In this document: positions 61,312 through 64,000 of the stretch, in pieces
How positions within the stretch are numbered: position 1 is the first letter of the stretch
Layout of the letters: each line of letters begins with the position of its first letter
Assembly (NCBI GenBank): GCA_003612585.1
Contig: RAZH01000001.1
Coordinates: 124,001-188,000, forward strand
Length of the DNA: 64,000 nucleotides
Reading direction: 5' to 3'
DNA from: a bacterium 1XD42-54
GTDB taxonomy: Bacteria; Bacillota; Clostridia; Lachnospirales; Lachnospiraceae
Position numbers and translations under genes: made by a program
The notes under the pieces: generated by a model
Seen by the model: the letters and a program-made list of their open reading frames with translations, nothing else
The model's database searches: none
What the model was told of the DNA's origin: nothing

Positions 61312-62360
61312 GATACCGCTCCTTTCCCTGCCCCTGCAGAAAATTTTGCTTTCAGACGACGCATCAGCTTTCCAAGCTCCGGTGACTGCAAAGATACAAT
61401 AATCACAACCACAATCGCCTTGTATACCGGAATCTGATCAGAACTTACGGAACCTGCATACAGAGTTGTCGTCAGCGTCTGAATCGTATATGCGCCAATC
61501 ACAGAACCAAGCAGAGAAAACTTACCGCCTGCCAGAGAATTGCCGCCAAGAGCAACTGCCAGAATCGCATCCAGCTCCAGGTTCAGTCCGATATTGTTTG
61601 CATCCGCAGAATAAATACGGGATGAGTTGATCAGTCCTGCAATACTTGCGCAGAAACCGCTGAACGCATACACGAGAAAGATAATCATCGTAGATTTTAG
61701 TCCCACAAGTCTTGCCGCTTTGGAGTTAATTCCGACCGCCTCTATGTACATTCCCATTGCCGTTTTTTTCAGCAGCAACATGGTCAGCACCACCATCAGA
61801 ACAGTAACAAATATTGAGGTCGGAACCGGAACACCCGGAATGCTGGAACCAAGCATTTTATAGCTGTCCACACGCACGTAGGTGATCTGTCCATTCGTCA
61901 GAAGCTGTGCGATTCCACGGCCTGCCGTGAACAGAATCAGCGTAGCAACCATTGGCTGAATCTTCAGCTTTGCTACCAGGAAACCATTGAAGCAACCGCA
62001 GAGAATACCAACCAGGATTGCCAGCAGTGCGCCCAGCAACGGATTACGAATATACTCATTTACACTCTGCTGTCCGCCTGCGGTAAACGCACAGGCAACG
62101 GCCGCTACAACGGCCATAACAGCACCTACAGAAATATCGGTACCAGCCGAAGCAGATACGACAAGCGTCATGCCAACTGCAAGAATCACAACCTCACTGC
62201 CTCGGTTTATCACATCAATAATACGTCCATACAATACGCCGTTTTGTATACCAATTTTAAAGAAATCAGGACTGGCAATCACTGCCGCGATCAGCATAAC
62301 AGCCAGACAGAAAAGCGGCATAAACAACCTTTTGGATGTCAGCTTTTTGATATTTTCCAT
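61308..62360 (-). CDS. Sugar ABC transporter permease (YtfT type)
   Basis: This 350-residue permease has about nine helices with VVILAVGMTLVVSASAGTDI and SVGAVMAVVAAVAC, close to YtfT. It starts one base inside the ATPase stop (TGATG). It pairs with the YjfF-like permease to form a heterodimeric channel. Confidence 0.92.
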   Translation of the reverse strand: MENIKKLTSKRLFMPLFCLAVMLIAAVIASPDFFKIGIQNGVLYGRIIDVINRGSEVVILAVGMTLVVSASAGTDISVGAVMAVVAAVACAFTAGGQQSVNEYIRNPLLGALLAILVGILCGCFNGFLVAKLKIQPMVATLILFTAGRGIAQLLTNGQITYVRVDSYKMLGSSIPGVPVPTSIFVTVLMVVLTMLLLKKTAMGMYIEAVGINSKAARLVGLKSTMIIFLVYAFSGFCASIAGLINSSRIYSADANNIGLNLELDAILAVALGGNSLAGGKFSLLGSVIGAYTIQTLTTTLYAGSVSSDQIPVYKAIVVVIIVSLQSPELGKLMRRLKAKFSAGAGKGAVS

Positions 62361-63874
62361 CAGTTTCCTCCTCCTGCGATTGCTTTCATGATTGAGTTCT
62401 GATGAAGCTCAGATTCTTCCAGCTCGCCAACCTTCGCACCGTCGCGAAGTACGGCCATTCTGCTGCAGGTACGAATCATTTCCTCAATCTCAGATGAAAT
62501 GAACATAACTGCCATGCCCTGCTCGGCAAGCTGCAACACAAGCTTCTGAATCTCTGTCTTTGTTCCGATATCAATACCTCTGGTCGGCTCATCCAGAATC
62601 AGGAAATCCGGATTGGTCAAAAGCCATCTGCCAAGGATTACTTTTTGCTGGTTTCCACCGGAAAGCTGTCGAATCGGCGTCTCCCGGTCTGCCGTTTTAA
62701 TCTGCAAAACGTCGATGTATTTATCGGTAAATTCTTCCTGTTCTTTGCGGCTCAACAAGTGAAACAGTCCTCGTTTTGCCTGAAGCGCGATGATAATGTT
62801 CTCACGCACCGACAGATCAGAAATAATCCCCTCTTCCTTTCGGTTCTCAGGCAGATAAGCCATACCTGCCATCATGGCATCGAGCGGAGCACCTACAAGA
62901 AGTTTCTTTCCTTTTACAAACAGTTCTCCCATATCCGGCTTATCCGCGCCATAGATACTTCTGGCAAGCTCTGAACGGCCAGAGCCAAGCAATCCGGTTA
63001 AACCAATCACTTCACCTTTATGGATATCCAAATCGAACGGACGAATCGTCCCCTTATGACCAAGCTTCTTTGCGCTGATCGCCACCTCGCCTTTTATGCG
63101 GTTCTGCATGCCTTCTTTTTTAATGGCAGCAAGATCATCAAAGTCTTTTCCCATCATTTTGGCAACCAGCTGTACTCTCGGCAACTCCTCTACCTTGAAT
63201 TCTCCGACCAGCGCGCCGTTCCGAAGCACCGTAATGCGGTCACAGACTGCATATACCTGCTCCAGGAAATGTGTTACAAAAATAATACCTACGCCCTGAT
63301 CACGCAGCCTGCGCATCAGACCGAATAATTTTTCCACCTCTCCGTCATCCAGAGATGAAGTCGGCTCATCCAAAATGAGCACCTTCGCCGACATATCTAC
63401 CGCACGCGCAATTGCCAGCATCTGCTGGATTGCAATCGAATAATTTTCTACTGCTACTGAAACATCAATATGTATATCCAGTCCCTCGAGTAACTCTCTG
63501 GACTTCTTTTTCATAGTTCTCCAGTCAATCATACCCGCCCGCTTCGGTTCACGCCCGATAAACAGGTTTTCTGCCACTGAAAGATTCGGACAGAGGTTTA
63601 CCTCCTGGTAAACGGTACTGATCCCGTTCGCCTGCGCCTCCTGTGGGGAACGGTTGATAATCGCCGTATCAGCTCCCTCAATCTGGATTTCGCCGGATTC
63701 AAATTCTTCCACACCGGTGAGCACTTTAATCAAAGTAGACTTCCCGGCTCCATTTTCTCCCATAAGCGCATGGATTTCTCCTTTGCGCAGAGTAAAATCG
63801 ACATTCTGCAGTGCTTTTACTCCCGGAAAATTCTTACTGATGTCTCGCATGGTAAGTACAACATCCTGCTCCAT
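62360..63874 (-). CDS. Sugar ABC transporter ATP-binding protein (YtfR type)
   Basis: This 504-residue double ATPase has GENGAGKST, an ATP signature VENYSIAIQQMLAIARAV, VLILDEPTSSLD and the C-terminal LSGGNQQKVILGRWL with FLILDEPTRGID. The ATG at 63874 is preceded by AGAGGTGCTTT and gives the normal N-terminus, so the longer extension is rejected. The binding-protein gene expected upstream is beyond the right edge; 63875-64000 contains only a GC-rich segment with GGAGGC repeats. Confidence 0.93.
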   Translation of the reverse strand: MEQDVVLTMRDISKNFPGVKALQNVDFTLRKGEIHALMGENGAGKSTLIKVLTGVEEFESGEIQIEGADTAIINRSPQEAQANGISTVYQEVNLCPNLSVAENLFIGREPKRAGMIDWRTMKKKSRELLEGLDIHIDVSVAVENYSIAIQQMLAIARAVDMSAKVLILDEPTSSLDDGEVEKLFGLMRRLRDQGVGIIFVTHFLEQVYAVCDRITVLRNGALVGEFKVEELPRVQLVAKMMGKDFDDLAAIKKEGMQNRIKGEVAISAKKLGHKGTIRPFDLDIHKGEVIGLTGLLGSGRSELARSIYGADKPDMGELFVKGKKLLVGAPLDAMMAGMAYLPENRKEEGIISDLSVRENIIIALQAKRGLFHLLSRKEQEEFTDKYIDVLQIKTADRETPIRQLSGGNQQKVILGRWLLTNPDFLILDEPTRGIDIGTKTEIQKLVLQLAEQGMAVMFISSEIEEMIRTCSRMAVLRDGAKVGELEESELHQNSIMKAIAGGGN

Positions 63875-64000
63875 AAAGCACCTCTCTTTCCATATTTCTG
63901 TGAAAATCTGGCCATTCGCACAGCAGATTTTTTTGTTTATTTTTGATGGTACAAAAGGTATGGAGGCGAAAGCCTTACGGCCTCCGGCCTCCACACCCGA

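Noticed and set aside
63875-64000. Possible gene fragment at the right edge
   Set aside because: A GC-rich stretch with GGAGGC/GCCTCC inverted elements but no frame long enough to identify; the expected binding protein must lie outside.

Overview
The window looks like a chromosomal segment of a spore-forming, strictly anaerobic Firmicute, most likely a gut Lachnospiraceae. The support is: spoVAD/spoVAE; an anaerobic class III ribonucleotide reductase preceded by two NrdR boxes; LL-diaminopimelate aminotransferase (DapL) with DapF; a T-box controlled archaeal-type AspRS beside GatCAB; Gram-positive style AGGAGG ribosome sites; and a moderate base composition. The genus cannot be fixed by reading alone. 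No rRNA, tRNA, CRISPR array, phage or transposase gene was found.

Layout. 1-3.6 kb (minus): the end of an Mrp/Mnh-type cation antiporter operon (E, F, G, MbhD-like, start of a B-like subunit) behind aspartokinase and an HD phosphohydrolase. 3.9-4.5 kb (plus): a SASA-family esterase pseudogene. 4.7-7.9 kb (minus): an aldehyde dehydrogenase / iron alcohol dehydrogenase / SCP2-like operon. 8.1-16.5 kb (minus): a complete sugar or polyol operon (binding protein, two permeases, aldolase, 2-hydroxyacid dehydrogenase, FGGY kinase, GntR/UTRA regulator, second aldolase), headed by a promoter embedded in a striking 22-bp inverted repeat. 16.9-18.4 kb (plus): an ABC-F ATPase. 18.5-25.8 kb (minus): spoVAE, spoVAD, a PlsC-like acyltransferase, a HAD phosphatase, an SH3 lipoprotein, a dGTPase and an amidohydrolase. 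25.9-29.0 kb (minus): a YtrA-type GntR regulator with an ABC exporter. 29.2-34.2 kb: a second SH3 lipoprotein, an AraC remnant, nrdD and a deacetylase-like lipoprotein.

34.3-41.2 kb (minus): gatB, gatA, gatC and aspS under a T-box, then an ABC-2 exporter. 41.2-42.7 kb: two perfect 88-bp repeats, then asnA on the plus strand. 42.8-46.9 kb (minus): glnA, an ANTAR antiterminator protein, dapF and dapL; the glnA leader shows an ANTAR-type hairpin that competes with a terminator. 47.1-49.4 kb: an LtaS-like sulfatase-fold membrane protein. 50.2-59.3 kb: a second sugar regulon (ROK kinase, TIM-barrel isomerase/epimerase, Gfo/Idh/MocA oxidoreductase, ribose-type ABC transporter, divergent LacI regulator, second TIM-barrel enzyme) tied together by identical palindromes. 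60.3-64 kb: a third sugar ABC transporter whose upstream binding-protein gene would lie outside the window.

How the parts work together. Three sugar uptake systems with their own regulators show an organism scavenging varied carbohydrates. AspRS plus GatCAB plus AsnA give Asn-tRNA by transamidation and free asparagine by the ammonia route. GlnA, AsnA and the ANTAR protein link the middle of the window to nitrogen assimilation. The most interesting candidates are: the oxidoreductase/TIM-barrel sugar regulon, which could be an oxidise-then-cleave (3-keto sugar) route; a pair of long hairpins with unrelated stems but nearly identical 17-nt loops; the ANTAR-controlled glnA leader; and the tandem terminators before aspS.
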